A DNA stretch of 64,000 nt, from the NCBI RefSeq assembly GCF_016427505.1, contig NZ_JAELXS010000004.1, forward strand, positions 62,001 through 126,000, read 5' to 3'. The notes under the pieces are model-generated. The model saw only the letters and a program-made list of their open reading frames with translations. It made no database searches and was not told where the DNA came from. The position numbers and the translations under genes were made by a program. The stretch's first letter is position 1. Every line of letters begins with the position of its first letter. Positions 40,007 to 49,708 of the stretch are shown one piece after another. This DNA comes from Sphingomonas mollis (GTDB taxonomy: Bacteria; Pseudomonadota; Alphaproteobacteria; Sphingomonadales; Sphingomonadaceae).

Positions 40007-43000
40007 TCACCCGCCGGTGGCGATCACATTGTCGTCGGCGTTGCGATCGATATGGGTGTTATAGGGGTCGGCACCGGCGAATGACGGTTTGGTGCGAGTG
40101 ACGAGGCGGATGGTCTGGACGCCGGTGCGGATCGGCAGGCGCTTGATGGTCAGCACGTCGGTCGCGGCGAATTTCCCCCGGCCCGGCATCGCGGTGAAGG
40201 CGCCGAATTCGGCCTGTTCGGCCAGCGGTGCCTCCCGCTCCTTCCCCCGCCCGTCGGCATACAGCTTATGCGCGTCGACGGTCAGCGCGGTTTCCCAGTT
40301 TCCGTCGGGCAAACGCCGCGTCACTGCCGCCGTCGTCTTGATGTCGTAAAGCGTGATGCGGTCGAACAGGTCGGTGATGAGCGCATTCTCCGCCGGCGTC
40401 GCACCACGGCGGAACTCGGCGATCAGATCAAGACTGCGCGGATAGGGTGCGCCCTTGAACCTGTAGCGGGTGACATAGCGTTTCAGGGCAGCGTTCACGC
40501 GATCGGCGCCCAGTTCGTCCTTCAGCCGGTACATCACCAGCGATCCCTTGCGGTAATAGATGTACGGCTGGTCCTCGACCCGGTCGAGCGGCAGTTCTTC
40601 GATCACCTCGCCACCGCGGCTCTTCAGATAGCGGTCGAGTTCGTATTTCAGGAAGCGGCGGATCTGGTCGCGGCCGTACAGCTTCTCCATCACCATCAGC
40701 GCCGAATATTGCGCCAGCGTCTCGGTGAGCATGGTCGAGCCCTGATTGTCGCTGCCGACCGCCTGATGCGCCCACCATTGATGCGCCAGTTCGTGCGCGG
40801 TGACATAGGTGACATAATCGATCTTGTCGGGATCGGAGAGGTCGGCGATGAAACCGATCCCCTCAGAATAGGGCATCGTGCCGGCAAACGCCTGCGCGAA
40901 CTGGGCATAATCGGGAAACTCGATGACCCGCGCCTGCCGGAACTGGTACGGCCCGAACGCCGGCTGGAAATAATCGAGGCCATGCGCAAAGGCCGCCAGC
41001 ATCCGGTCGACGTTCGCACCATGCGGGGCGTCGTAATAGACCGCCAGATCGATCCCGTCATGGCGGCGATGCTTTTCGGCATAGCGCGCCGATTGCACCG
41101 AATAGAAGTTGAGGATCGGCGCATCGACCACGAACCGCGCGGTGCGGCGGCCGGCGGCGGTGGTGTCGGCCAGCTTGTAACCGGGGGCGATCGGCGTCTG
41201 GTCGGCGTCGGTGGTGACGGTGATGTCGGTGCGGACCCAGTCCATGCCATAACCGTTACGGCGCATACCGGCCAGATCCTCCAGTTTCGGCGGCCGAAGT
41301 TCCGCGGGCAGGCCATGCTTGCGCCGCTTCACCCGGTCCTGGAGCAGGTTGGCACGCGACATGCCGATGGTCGGCGCGAATTCGCTATTGTCGAGGAAGG
41401 TGCCGTTATCGACCAGCCGCGTGTCGCCGCGCCCGTTGGGAAAGCCGCGCTGGCCGCGTTCACTGCGGAAGGCGATCGTCGTGGTGGCGCCGGGCGCCAG
41501 CGGCGCGGGCAGGCGATAGATGCGATACTGGAACTTGGGATAATCGCGCAGCACCGTCGCGCCCGGCACGTCGAGTGACACCAGCCGGGTCAGGCGATCG
41601 CCCAGCCGGATATGAAGATCACGGATCGGCTGCGCCTGAAGATTGACCAGCGTCATCGTGCCGGTCGCGGTCATCTTGGGCTGATGCGGGCGCAGTTCGA
41701 TGGCGAGGCGGACCGACTGGACGGCGGGTTGCGGCGTCTTCTCATACGGCAGCAGCGTCCGTTCGTAATCGGCCAGCCAGTCGTCATCGGACACGGTGGT
41801 GCGATACTCGTTCCAGACATGCGTGTTGGTATAGATCCACACGCCGGTGCCGGCGAAGACGACGAGCGCCGCCAGCGCGATGACCCCCGGCACGCCGGCC
41901 AGCCGCCGCGGCATCCGGGCGATCCGGGGCCGCAGCCGCGTCTCCGTGCCGCGCCGCCACAGCACATGCGCCAGCACGAGCAGGAAGACCGCGAACGCTG
42001 TCCAGTACAGCCGCACCCACCATGCGCCGATGCAGAAGGCGCCGGCGCCGTTCATATCCGACAGCGGTTCGGCCGGCACCCGCCCGTAATTGTAGAGCAC
42101 ATCGGCATAGCCGAGATTGGCGAAGGTGATGCGGGTGATGACGTAGAGGACCATGATCCCCCAGCCGACGAACTTGTGCGGGCTGAGCGCCTGGACGAAG
42201 ACCGACAGGATCGCGAGCAGCGTGAAATCGACCGTCGTCGGCAGCACGTACCAGAGCAGGTATTTGCCGAATTCGATATCGCTGTAACCATGGATCAGCT
42301 GCATCACGACGCCGCCCGCGACGCTGATGAGCAGGGTCGCGAACAGGACCAGCATCACCGCCAGCGCCTTCGGGATCACGAACGCCCAGTCGGGGATCGC
42401 GCTGGCGTCGATGATCTCGTGCGTCTTGCGGTCGCGTTCGCGCCAGACCAGTTCGCCGGCATAATAGATTGCGATGATGATCGGGATGAAGCCGAACGAT
42501 CCCTCCAGCAGGCGGATGACGACGCGGGTGACGGGCAGCACGGGGGTACCGAACACCTCACCCAGATCGATCAGCGCCGCCATCGCGTTGAACAGGCCGA
42601 GCGCCATCAGCACGAAGAACGCCGGGCTCCTGAACACCTGCACCATTTCCAGCCGGGTGCGGGCGCCCAGCTGCGCCCAGGCGGTCGCGCGGTCGAAGCG
42701 GGGATCGGGCAGACGGGTGACGGTCGCGGGCACCTCTTCCGCCTCCGCCCGCGCGGCCAGTCGCTGCGCGCGGCGGCTCTGGCGGGTGGGCTTGTCGGCG
42801 AAGCGGAACGTCGCGAAGGCGAACAGGAGCGCGGCGCCACCGATACCGATCGCCAGCACCCGGTTCCACAGCAACATGCCCTGCAACGGCAGCGCCATGG
42901 TGTTGCGATCGGCGGCGGTCCAGTATTTCGTCATATACGACGCCGCACCGAAGCCCAGCGGCTCGCCGTAGGCACCGACCAGTTCATAGGCCGGGTTGCG

Positions 43001-43588
43001 ATCGAGCACGACGGTCGCGATCGTCCAGACGATCAGGAACGCGACCACGCCAATATAGGTCGCCATCATCGACCGTGTCGTCGTCGCCAGCGCGAAGAAC
43101 AGTGCCGATGTCAGGAACAGGTCGGGCAGCGCCAGCCACAGATAGGGCAGCGCGTAATAGGACAGGCTGTTCGGCCCCACCTGTTCGGGATCGACCCATG
43201 GGATATGGCTGCCGATCCACACCGCCAGCGGGATCGCGAGGAAGCCCAGCGCCGCCGCGACGAACGCGCCGGTGTAGCGGCCGAAGACATAGGCGGTGCG
43301 CGTGATCCGGGTCGCGCGGACGATCGGACCGAAGCCGCTGTCGTCGTCGCGGACGATGACGTTGGCGACGAAGGCGGTCGACACGAACATGTAGAACAGG
43401 CTGAGGATCAGCATCATCTGCGCGATCGCGAACGGCGCGTTCTTGTGGACGTTGCCGCCCGATCCGATCTGGATCTGGTCCACCGTCGCCGCGCCGAACG
43501 CGAGCAGAAAGAAAATCACGACCGCGACCCAGAACACCGGGTTGCGGAGCTGATAGCGAAGCTCGAAGTTGAAAACGCCGGTAAACAT
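40007..43588 (-). CDS. ABC transporter permease fused to an M1-type zinc metallopeptidase
   Basis: A protein of 1193 residues with two parts. About residues 1-590 hold some 12 membrane helices in two ABC-2-like permease halves (MFTGVFNFELRYQLRNPVFW at the N-terminus, a second FELR-like start near TRLEMVQVFRSPAFF). About 600-1193 form an M1 aminopeptidase-like domain with HELAH at 932-936 and the TETLAQYSALMVME segment providing the third ligand. The order places the peptidase outside the cytoplasm. Similar fusions are known in proteobacteria, but their substrates are not. It is eight bases downstream of its ATPase and clearly forms one transporter with it. Confidence 0.88.
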   Translation of the reverse strand: MFTGVFNFELRYQLRNPVFWVAVVIFFLLAFGAATVDQIQIGSGGNVHKNAPFAIAQMMLILSLFYMFVSTAFVANVIVRDDDSGFGPIVRATRITRTAYVFGRYTGAFVAAALGFLAIPLAVWIGSHIPWVDPEQVGPNSLSYYALPYLWLALPDLFLTSALFFALATTTRSMMATYIGVVAFLIVWTIATVVLDRNPAYELVGAYGEPLGFGAASYMTKYWTAADRNTMALPLQGMLLWNRVLAIGIGGAALLFAFATFRFADKPTRQSRRAQRLAARAEAEEVPATVTRLPDPRFDRATAWAQLGARTRLEMVQVFRSPAFFVLMALGLFNAMAALIDLGEVFGTPVLPVTRVVIRLLEGSFGFIPIIIAIYYAGELVWRERDRKTHEIIDASAIPDWAFVIPKALAVMLVLFATLLISVAGGVVMQLIHGYSDIEFGKYLLWYVLPTTVDFTLLAILSVFVQALSPHKFVGWGIMVLYVITRITFANLGYADVLYNYGRVPAEPLSDMNGAGAFCIGAWWVRLYWTAFAVFLLVLAHVLWRRGTETRLRPRIARMPRRLAGVPGVIALAALVVFAGTGVWIYTNTHVWNEYRTTVSDDDWLADYERTLLPYEKTPQPAVQSVRLAIELRPHQPKMTATGTMTLVNLQAQPIRDLHIRLGDRLTRLVSLDVPGATVLRDYPKFQYRIYRLPAPLAPGATTTIAFRSERGQRGFPNGRGDTRLVDNGTFLDNSEFAPTIGMSRANLLQDRVKRRKHGLPAELRPPKLEDLAGMRRNGYGMDWVRTDITVTTDADQTPIAPGYKLADTTAAGRRTARFVVDAPILNFYSVQSARYAEKHRRHDGIDLAVYYDAPHGANVDRMLAAFAHGLDYFQPAFGPYQFRQARVIEFPDYAQFAQAFAGTMPYSEGIGFIADLSDPDKIDYVTYVTAHELAHQWWAHQAVGSDNQGSTMLTETLAQYSALMVMEKLYGRDQIRRFLKYELDRYLKSRGGEVIEELPLDRVEDQPYIYYRKGSLVMYRLKDELGADRVNAALKRYVTRYRFKGAPYPRSLDLIAEFRRGATPAENALITDLFDRITLYDIKTTAAVTRRLPDGNWETALTVDAHKLYADGRGKEREAPLAEQAEFGAFTAMPGRGKFAATDVLTIKRLPIRTGVQTIRLVTRTKPSFAGADPYNTHIDRNADDNVIATGG

Positions 43589-43596
43589 GGCGGCGC

Positions 43597-44475
43597 TCAG
43601 GCGGCGCGACGCGAGGCGTCGAGCGTCGAGAAATATACGTCCTCCAGCCCGCCCGCGACGGGATCGAAGCCCTCGCCCGGCGATCCGTCATGCATCACAT
43701 GGATGATCGTCCGCCCCGCGAACAACCGGGTCGAGATGACCTGATAGCGCGCGCGGTAATCGTCCAGCTCGCTGCGGCCGATCGCCTTTTGCCAGACATG
43801 CCCGCGTGTCCGTTCGATCAGGTCGAGCGGCGCACCCTCCAGCAGGATACGGCCCCCCGCCAGCACCGCCATGCGCGGGCAGAGATCGGCGATATCCTCG
43901 ACGATATGGGTCGACAGGATAACGACGACCTCGTCGCCGATCTCACCCAGCAGGTTCAGGAAGCGGTTGCGTTCTTCTGGATCCAGACCGGCGGTCGGTT
44001 CGTCGACGATCACCAGTCTGGGGTTACCGATCAGCGCCTGCGCGATGCCGAACCGCTGGCGCATGCCGCCGGAGAAACCGGCCAGCGCCTTTTTACGGAC
44101 GGTCCACAGATTGACCTGCTGGAGCAGTCCCTCGACCGTCTCCTTGCGCTCGCCGCGCCCGGCCACGCCCTTCAGCACCGCCATGTGATCGAGCATGTCG
44201 TATGCCGACACGCGCGGATAGACGCCGAAATCCTGGGGCAGATAGCCGAGCGTCCGGCGCAAGCGTTCCGGTTCGGCGATCACGTCGATACCGTCGAACA
44301 CGATGGCGCCCGATGTCGGCGTCTGCAGCGTCGCGATGGTGCGCATCAGTGTCGATTTACCCGCGCCGTTGGGACCGAGCAGGCCGAACATGCCGGCCGG
44401 GATGACCAGATCGACCCCGTCCAGCGCCCGTGTGCCGTTGCCGTACACATGAGCCAGCTTGTCGATCCGCAACAT
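43597..44475 (-). CDS. ABC transporter ATP-binding protein (partner of the permease-peptidase fusion)
   Basis: A 292-residue ATPase of the ABC-2 exporter type. Walker A is GPNGAGKS, the Q-loop is in GYLPQDFGVY, the signature motif is FSGGMRQRFGIAQAL, and Walker B is VIVDEPTAGLDPEE. It energises the membrane fusion protein encoded immediately downstream. The pair is a self-contained exporter or membrane-remodelling unit. A dispersed palindromic repeat lies upstream (44562-44630). Confidence 0.92.
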   Translation of the reverse strand: MLRIDKLAHVYGNGTRALDGVDLVIPAGMFGLLGPNGAGKSTLMRTIATLQTPTSGAIVFDGIDVIAEPERLRRTLGYLPQDFGVYPRVSAYDMLDHMAVLKGVAGRGERKETVEGLLQQVNLWTVRKKALAGFSGGMRQRFGIAQALIGNPRLVIVDEPTAGLDPEERNRFLNLLGEIGDEVVVILSTHIVEDIADLCPRMAVLAGGRILLEGAPLDLIERTRGHVWQKAIGRSELDDYRARYQVISTRLFAGRTIIHVMHDGSPGEGFDPVAGGLEDVYFSTLDASRRAA

Positions 44476-44561
44476 CCGCCATCCCCCGATGATTCGGATG
44501 GCAAGCTAACAGGTGTGTTGCTGATGTAAAGCGCGCTAGTTCGCCAAAACGCTGAGCTATT

Positions 44562-44630
44562 CCGTTCGGCCTGAGCGCAGTCGAAGGCCACCTCTCCGCA
44601 AGGTGCTTCGACTTCGCTCAGCACGAACGG
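44562..44630. repeat. Dispersed palindromic repeat, copy 2
   Basis: This 69-base element begins CCGTTCGGCCTGAGCGCAGT and ends GCTCAGCACGAACGG. It repeats the element at 22684-22764 except for a few loop changes (CTCTCCGCAAGG against CTCGCGACAAGG) and shorter outer arms. It lies between the ABC ATPase start and the end of the GH13 gene, both on the minus strand, and could be a terminator for the GH13 transcript. Confidence 0.8.
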
Positions 44631-44660
44631 GGCGGGAAGGTCTGATCCGCGTGATCTGCT

Positions 44661-46481
44661 TCAGTGGCCCTCCGCCGCGCAGACGGCATAGCCAAACGCC
44701 GGCAGCTTGAGCATCACGCTGCCGGGCGCGACGGCGCGGGGCGCGCAGGTGCCGGCGAGCGCGGTGAACACGGTCGAGGCGGTGTCGACCTGCACTGGTT
44801 GTTCGATCGGCGTGGCGGAGGTGTTGAACGCGATCAGCACCTCCCGGCCTGTCGCCGGATCGAAGCGCGACACGGCGAACAGGCCGGGCGTCTCGCGCCG
44901 GGCACGGATCAGCATGTGGCCGCGGGTCAGGGCGGGATGCGACACGCGAAGCCTCGCCAGCCCGGCGATCTGGCGGAACAGCGGGTTGGTTTCGCCGAAG
45001 CTGGCGGTCGTGGTGGTCTTGGTCGTGCCGATCAGCCGATTGTCGTTATAGACGGCGACCTTGCTGGCGAACATGTCCTCGCGCGCGTCCTGATCGCCGT
45101 CGTCGCCGACGAAACCCTGTTCGTCGCCCGAATAGATCGTCGGTACGCCGCGCAGCGTGAGCAGCATCGCGTTCGACAGCATGACGCGCTTCAATATCTC
45201 GTCGTCCGAACTTTGCGGGAACGCGCGGCGGACGAAGGTGGCAAAGCGGCCATCGTCGTGATTGCCGCTGAAGGTCGGCAGGATGGCGGCGGTGTCGACG
45301 CCCTTGGCATATAGCGCATCGCCGTCGAACAGCGCCTCGAACGCGTCCGTCCCGCGCGTACCGGCGATGGTTTCGACCAGCGCCTGACGGAACGAGAAGT
45401 CGAGCACGGCGGGAAACTTGTCGACCACCGTATGCTGCGCGAGCACGGCGGGGCGGACGTCGTGGTCGGAGACTTCACCGAAGATATGGAAGTTCGGGAT
45501 GCCGTTCGCCTTGGCGCGGGCGAGCATGGCGGGGACGAACGCCTGCCAGAATTCGGGGTTCACATGGCGGGCGGTGTCGATGCGGAAACCATCGACCTTG
45601 AACCGGTCTATCCAGCCGCCGAAGATATCGATCATCCCCGCCACCACGCGCGGATTTTCGGTCATGATATCGTCGAGGCCGGAGAAGTCGCCCATCGTCG
45701 AACTCTCGTTGCGGAAAATCGTGTCGCCGCGATTGTGGTAATAGATCGGGTCGTTCAGCCACGCCGGCACCTTCACGTTCTTCTCGGCAGCCGGGACATA
45801 GGGGGTATAGGCATAGGTCGGGTCGGTGAGCGCGGCGAAGTTGTTCGCGGTGCCGACGCCGTCGCCGACGAAGCCGGGGTTGATCGCCCTGCCCGTCACG
45901 CCGCTGCGTCGCTGATACGGATAGGCGGCGCGGTCGCGGTACAGGCACGGCACGCCCTCGCGGCATTCGCGGTACTGGATCACGTCGGCGGTGTGGTTGA
46001 CGATGATGTCCATATAGACCTTCATTCCCCGCCCATGCGCCGCATCGACGAAGGCGCGCATGTCCGCCTCGGTGCCGAGATGCGGATCGACGGCGGTGAA
46101 ATCGGTAATCCAATAGCCGTGATAACCGGACGATTCCTTGCCCGGCGCGCCTTGCACCGGCTTGTTTCTGAAGATCGGGCCGAGCCAGATCGCCGTCGTC
46201 CCCAGCGCCTGGATGTAATCGAGACGGCGGGTCAGCCCCTTCAGGTCGCCGCCATGATAGAAGCCCTTGTGCGTCGGATCGAACCCGGTCGTGAGCGGCC
46301 CGCCCTTCAGGCCGCCACGATCGTTGGTCGGGTCGCCGTTCTCGAACCGGTCGGGCAGGACGAAATAGATCACCTCGTCCTGCGGCAGCCGCTGGCGATA
46401 ATCCGCCGCGGGCGGCGTCTGCGCCGCCACGGGGGTGGAAAGCAGCAGGGCTGCCAGAACCGTGGCGACGCTTTTCATCAT
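44661..46481 (-). CDS. Secreted GH13 alpha-amylase family enzyme (maltodextrin-degrading)
   Basis: A protein of 606 residues with a signal peptide (ending STPVAAQ) and a GH13 TIM barrel. The catalytic triad is clear: DGFRIDTARH with nucleophile Asp302, FGEVSD with acid/base Glu336, and SGNHDDGR with the transition-state stabiliser Asp409. Region I is the MDIIVNHTAD segment. A C-terminal beta-sandwich closes the protein. It should cleave alpha-1,4-glucans or maltodextrins in the periplasm or at the surface. It starts 20 bases after the TonB receptor gene and forms an operon with it. Two ATG codons are adjacent at the start. Confidence 0.92.
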   Translation of the reverse strand: MMKSVATVLAALLLSTPVAAQTPPAADYRQRLPQDEVIYFVLPDRFENGDPTNDRGGLKGGPLTTGFDPTHKGFYHGGDLKGLTRRLDYIQALGTTAIWLGPIFRNKPVQGAPGKESSGYHGYWITDFTAVDPHLGTEADMRAFVDAAHGRGMKVYMDIIVNHTADVIQYRECREGVPCLYRDRAAYPYQRRSGVTGRAINPGFVGDGVGTANNFAALTDPTYAYTPYVPAAEKNVKVPAWLNDPIYYHNRGDTIFRNESSTMGDFSGLDDIMTENPRVVAGMIDIFGGWIDRFKVDGFRIDTARHVNPEFWQAFVPAMLARAKANGIPNFHIFGEVSDHDVRPAVLAQHTVVDKFPAVLDFSFRQALVETIAGTRGTDAFEALFDGDALYAKGVDTAAILPTFSGNHDDGRFATFVRRAFPQSSDDEILKRVMLSNAMLLTLRGVPTIYSGDEQGFVGDDGDQDAREDMFASKVAVYNDNRLIGTTKTTTTASFGETNPLFRQIAGLARLRVSHPALTRGHMLIRARRETPGLFAVSRFDPATGREVLIAFNTSATPIEQPVQVDTASTVFTALAGTCAPRAVAPGSVMLKLPAFGYAVCAAEGH

Positions 46482-46501
46482 GGGTTGAGGCCTTTTCGTG
46501 C

Positions 46502-49363
46502 TTAGAACCGGAGGCTGGCGCCGAGGTAGAATTGCCGCCCGAAGAATTGGAGCGTGCCCGTCTGCGCGGTCTGGCCGAAATAGGAACGGGTCGGCTCGTC
46601 GGTGAAGTTGTTCGCCTGCGCCAGCAACGTCAGGCCGCCGAGCGGGCCGTCGTTGGGGAATTCATAGCTCATCTGCGCATCGAACACGGTTTCGGCGGCG
46701 TTCGTCACGATCTGTTCGGACAGGCCGAACTGCGGCGCCACGAATTTCGAGCGATAGCGCATCGACACGCGGGTCGAGAAACCGCTCTTTTCGTAGAAGA
46801 TCGTCGGGTTCGACACGATCTTCGACAGGCCCGGCAGCGACAACGACAACGAGTTGCCGCTGATCGCGTTGGTGATGCTGACATCAGACTGGTTGTACGA
46901 GATGTTCAGCACCGCGCCGAGGCCATCGAGCGGCGATGGCAGGAAATCGAATGTCTTCGTCACCGCCGCTTCGAAGCCATAGACGTAACCGCCATCGCCG
47001 TTGATCGGCGCGAACAGGTTGCCGGTGGTGACGACGCTGTTGAAGCCGGTGCCGGCCAGCGGCGGCGTGGTGATGCCGTTGGCGGCGAAATCGTAATTCG
47101 GCACGACGCCGCCGATCACGAAGCTCTCGATATCCTTGTAGAAGGCACCGAGGACCAGCGAGCCGCTGTTGCCGAAATAATGCTCGTACGTCGCGTCGAA
47201 CTGGTTGGCGCGGAACGGCTTCAGCTCCGGGTTGCCGCCCGATCCGTCGAGCCGCGCGACGCCGCCGCCGATCCCGACAAGGTTGGTGGTGATCGAATTG
47301 CGGAAATCGAAGAAGCGTGGCCGCGAGATCTGGCGAGAAAGCGACAGGCGGGCCTGATCCTGCGGGGTCAGCGACAGGATGAAGTTGGCCTGCGGCAACC
47401 AGTCGGTGAACTTCGTCCCGCGACCATTGTCGTACCGGCCGCCATTGCCATCGGCGATCGTCGAGGACGACAATTGATCGGTATGGACGACGCGCAAGCC
47501 GATATTGCCCTTGAACGGCAGCGATCCGGCGATCGTATCGAAGTTCAGCTGGGCATAGCCGGCATAGGTCTTCTCATCGATCGTGAAGCTCTGATCGCGG
47601 GTGAAGGCCTGCGACTGATCGACCACGCGGTCGGTGCCGAGCTGTGAATCGAAGATGCTGCCGATATCGGCGACGAGGAAGTCGGGGAAGGACGAGAACT
47701 TGCCCTTGAAACCGGCGATGGTCGAATTGGCATTCGTCAGCGTGACCGGGGTGGCGAAACTGAAACTGTTGAAGCTGGTGATCGTCCGTTCCGCGCGGCG
47801 GTTGCCGTACCGGCCGCCGATATCGAACGACTTCAGGAACGGCCCGTCGATCTTGAGCAGGGCGCTGCCCGAGAACGCGTACAGGCGATCGGTATCGCGC
47901 TGCGGCACGATGTAGAAGCCCTCTAAATTGTTCGCCGCAGGATTGGTGTAGTCAGCGCTGGTCGCGAACTGGCCGACGTTCAGGCCGTCGAGCTTGTAGC
48001 TGAGCGTGGTCGGGGTCGTCGTTGTATTGCCGTTGTCGTCCAGACCCGAATTGTTGAAGAAGCTGGACGCGCGCGAATAGGAGCCGTCGGCGGTCAGGGT
48101 CAGCCGGCCGATGTCCTTCTGGACATTGCCGCCGACGGTGTAGAGACGGTCGAGCCGGTTCTCGTCCTGCTGGATCGTGCGGGTGCGGATGCCCGACGTG
48201 GTGCCGCCGACGATGGTGTTGCCGACCACCGTGGCATTGGTCAGGTTGCTGCTGGACGATTGCAGATTCTCGACGCGGATGCCGCGACGGTACACGTCCG
48301 ACTTGAAGCGCGAGTAATAGCCGTCGATCAGGACACGGAAGGTATCGGTCGGCTCGTGCTGGATGCTGCCGAGCACGCCGTCGCGGGTTTCGTTGCCGCC
48401 GGACTGCACAGCCTCGAACCCGTATCCGATCGCATCGGGGCGACCGTTGTTGTCGAGATCGCGGGCCGCCGGGCTGCCGTTCTGGCCGGTGGCGGTGTAG
48501 TCGTAACCGACGAAGCGGGTCGCGACGTTCGCCTGGCGCAAGCGGGCATAGCCGAGCGCGAGGCCCAGCGTATCGTCGAGCAGCTTGGTCTGGATCGAGG
48601 CGCTGGCGCGGTAGCCGAAGCGGTCGGCGTCGGGGTTCTGTCCGGCGCGATCGTTATAGACGCCGCGCACGTTGACGCTGACCAGCGTCGAACCGGGGAT
48701 GGTGAGCGGGCGGGCGGTCGTCAGTTCGACCTTGCCGGCGACACCGCCCTCGATCTGCGACGCCTTCGGGCTTTTGTAGACGGCGGCCTGATTGACGAGT
48801 TCGGACGGATACTGGTCGAATTCGATGACGCGGTTGCCGGACGTGGCGACCTGTTCGCGGCCGTTGAGCGTCGCGGAGACGAGGTCTTGGCTGAGACCGC
48901 GGATGTTGATGGCGGATGCCTGACCACCGGTGCGCTGCGAGGTGACGCCGGGGAGACGGGCGAGCGATTCAGCGATCGACACGTCGGGCAGACGGCCGAT
49001 ATCCTCGGCCGAGACGATCTCCGCGACGACATCGAGATTGCGCTTTACCGCGATCGACGAGCGCAGGCTGGCGCGGAAGCCGGTGACGACGATATCGGTA
49101 TCCGCATCGTTCGCGCCGGGGGTCGATTCCACGACGGGCGGTGCAGCGGGATCGGCCTGGCCGGGCGTTGCCGGATCCGACTGGACAGGCATCGACACGC
49201 TAGGCGTCGCGGCGCTCTGCATCGTCTGCGGATCGTTGGAACTGGTCGCTTGTGCCTGGGCCGCGCCGGCCAGCAACAAGGCGGCGGCGAGGGCGGAGCC
49301 GCTGACCGAACGTTTCAACACGGCATGCGCGATATCGGCCGAACGCCGGGTGACCACGGTCAT
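46502..49363 (-). CDS. TonB-dependent receptor, probably for maltodextrins (MalA-like)
   Basis: A receptor of 953 residues with a signal peptide (AAALLLAGAAQAQA), a low-complexity linker rich in Pro, Ser and Asp, and the TonB-box-like TDIVVTGFRASLRSS. The plug follows (AEDIGRLPDVSIAESLARLPG, INIRGLSQDLVSATLNGRE), then the barrel, which ends GASLRF. It belongs to the same sub-family as the receptor at 29761, which includes Caulobacter MalA. The GH13 enzyme downstream and the maltose-type MFS permease divergent to it support starch or maltodextrin uptake. The start at 49363 has AGGGGAC eight bases upstream. Confidence 0.93.
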   Translation of the reverse strand: MTVVTRRSADIAHAVLKRSVSGSALAAALLLAGAAQAQATSSNDPQTMQSAATPSVSMPVQSDPATPGQADPAAPPVVESTPGANDADTDIVVTGFRASLRSSIAVKRNLDVVAEIVSAEDIGRLPDVSIAESLARLPGVTSQRTGGQASAINIRGLSQDLVSATLNGREQVATSGNRVIEFDQYPSELVNQAAVYKSPKASQIEGGVAGKVELTTARPLTIPGSTLVSVNVRGVYNDRAGQNPDADRFGYRASASIQTKLLDDTLGLALGYARLRQANVATRFVGYDYTATGQNGSPAARDLDNNGRPDAIGYGFEAVQSGGNETRDGVLGSIQHEPTDTFRVLIDGYYSRFKSDVYRRGIRVENLQSSSSNLTNATVVGNTIVGGTTSGIRTRTIQQDENRLDRLYTVGGNVQKDIGRLTLTADGSYSRASSFFNNSGLDDNGNTTTTPTTLSYKLDGLNVGQFATSADYTNPAANNLEGFYIVPQRDTDRLYAFSGSALLKIDGPFLKSFDIGGRYGNRRAERTITSFNSFSFATPVTLTNANSTIAGFKGKFSSFPDFLVADIGSIFDSQLGTDRVVDQSQAFTRDQSFTIDEKTYAGYAQLNFDTIAGSLPFKGNIGLRVVHTDQLSSSTIADGNGGRYDNGRGTKFTDWLPQANFILSLTPQDQARLSLSRQISRPRFFDFRNSITTNLVGIGGGVARLDGSGGNPELKPFRANQFDATYEHYFGNSGSLVLGAFYKDIESFVIGGVVPNYDFAANGITTPPLAGTGFNSVVTTGNLFAPINGDGGYVYGFEAAVTKTFDFLPSPLDGLGAVLNISYNQSDVSITNAISGNSLSLSLPGLSKIVSNPTIFYEKSGFSTRVSMRYRSKFVAPQFGLSEQIVTNAAETVFDAQMSYEFPNDGPLGGLTLLAQANNFTDEPTRSYFGQTAQTGTLQFFGRQFYLGASLRF

Positions 49364-49708
49364 CTCACTTGTCCCCTAAAAGGTCCGGCTATCTTTCGTG
49401 CCGGTTGTCGTTGCTGGTAATTCATTGAAATCGGGCGGGGCGAAAGCCAATAAGCCGACATACGTATTCAACACTGCCACATCGGGGCTGTTGCTCATCC
49501 GCCACGATCCATGTCCGTGGGCGCGTTGACGGCGGGCGGTCTCCTGGTCGATGCTGGCACCCGACAAACCGTCGCCAAGGCGGTACTGACCGAGAGGATC
49601 GAACCGCCGTGACCGCGCCGTGTCAGCCGACATCCATCGAACCTGCGTCTAGCGCCGCTTCCCCGCGCCCCGTCACGGACAGGACCGGCGACCGTGCATA
49701 GGGCCGCG
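49364..49708. promoter_or_regulatory. Divergent regulatory region between the TonB receptor and the MFS permease
   Basis: These 345 bases hold no convincing gene; an 85-residue minus-strand open frame has no recognisable features. It must carry promoters for both operons. ATACGTAT at 49460-49467 is a perfect 8-bp palindrome with a central CG, as LacI-type operators have, and lies where a repressor could cover the receptor promoter. No maltose regulator gene lies in the window next to it. Confidence 0.35.

Noticed and set aside
41612-43744. 710-residue plus-strand open frame opposite the permease-peptidase gene
   Set aside because: It is extremely rich in Arg, Asp, Gln and His with no hydrophobic core, a shadow of the real minus-strand gene, as is the open frame at 40268-41578.
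49376-49633. 85-residue minus-strand open frame upstream of the TonB receptor
   Set aside because: No homology I recognise, no good ribosome-binding site, and it occupies the divergent promoter region.
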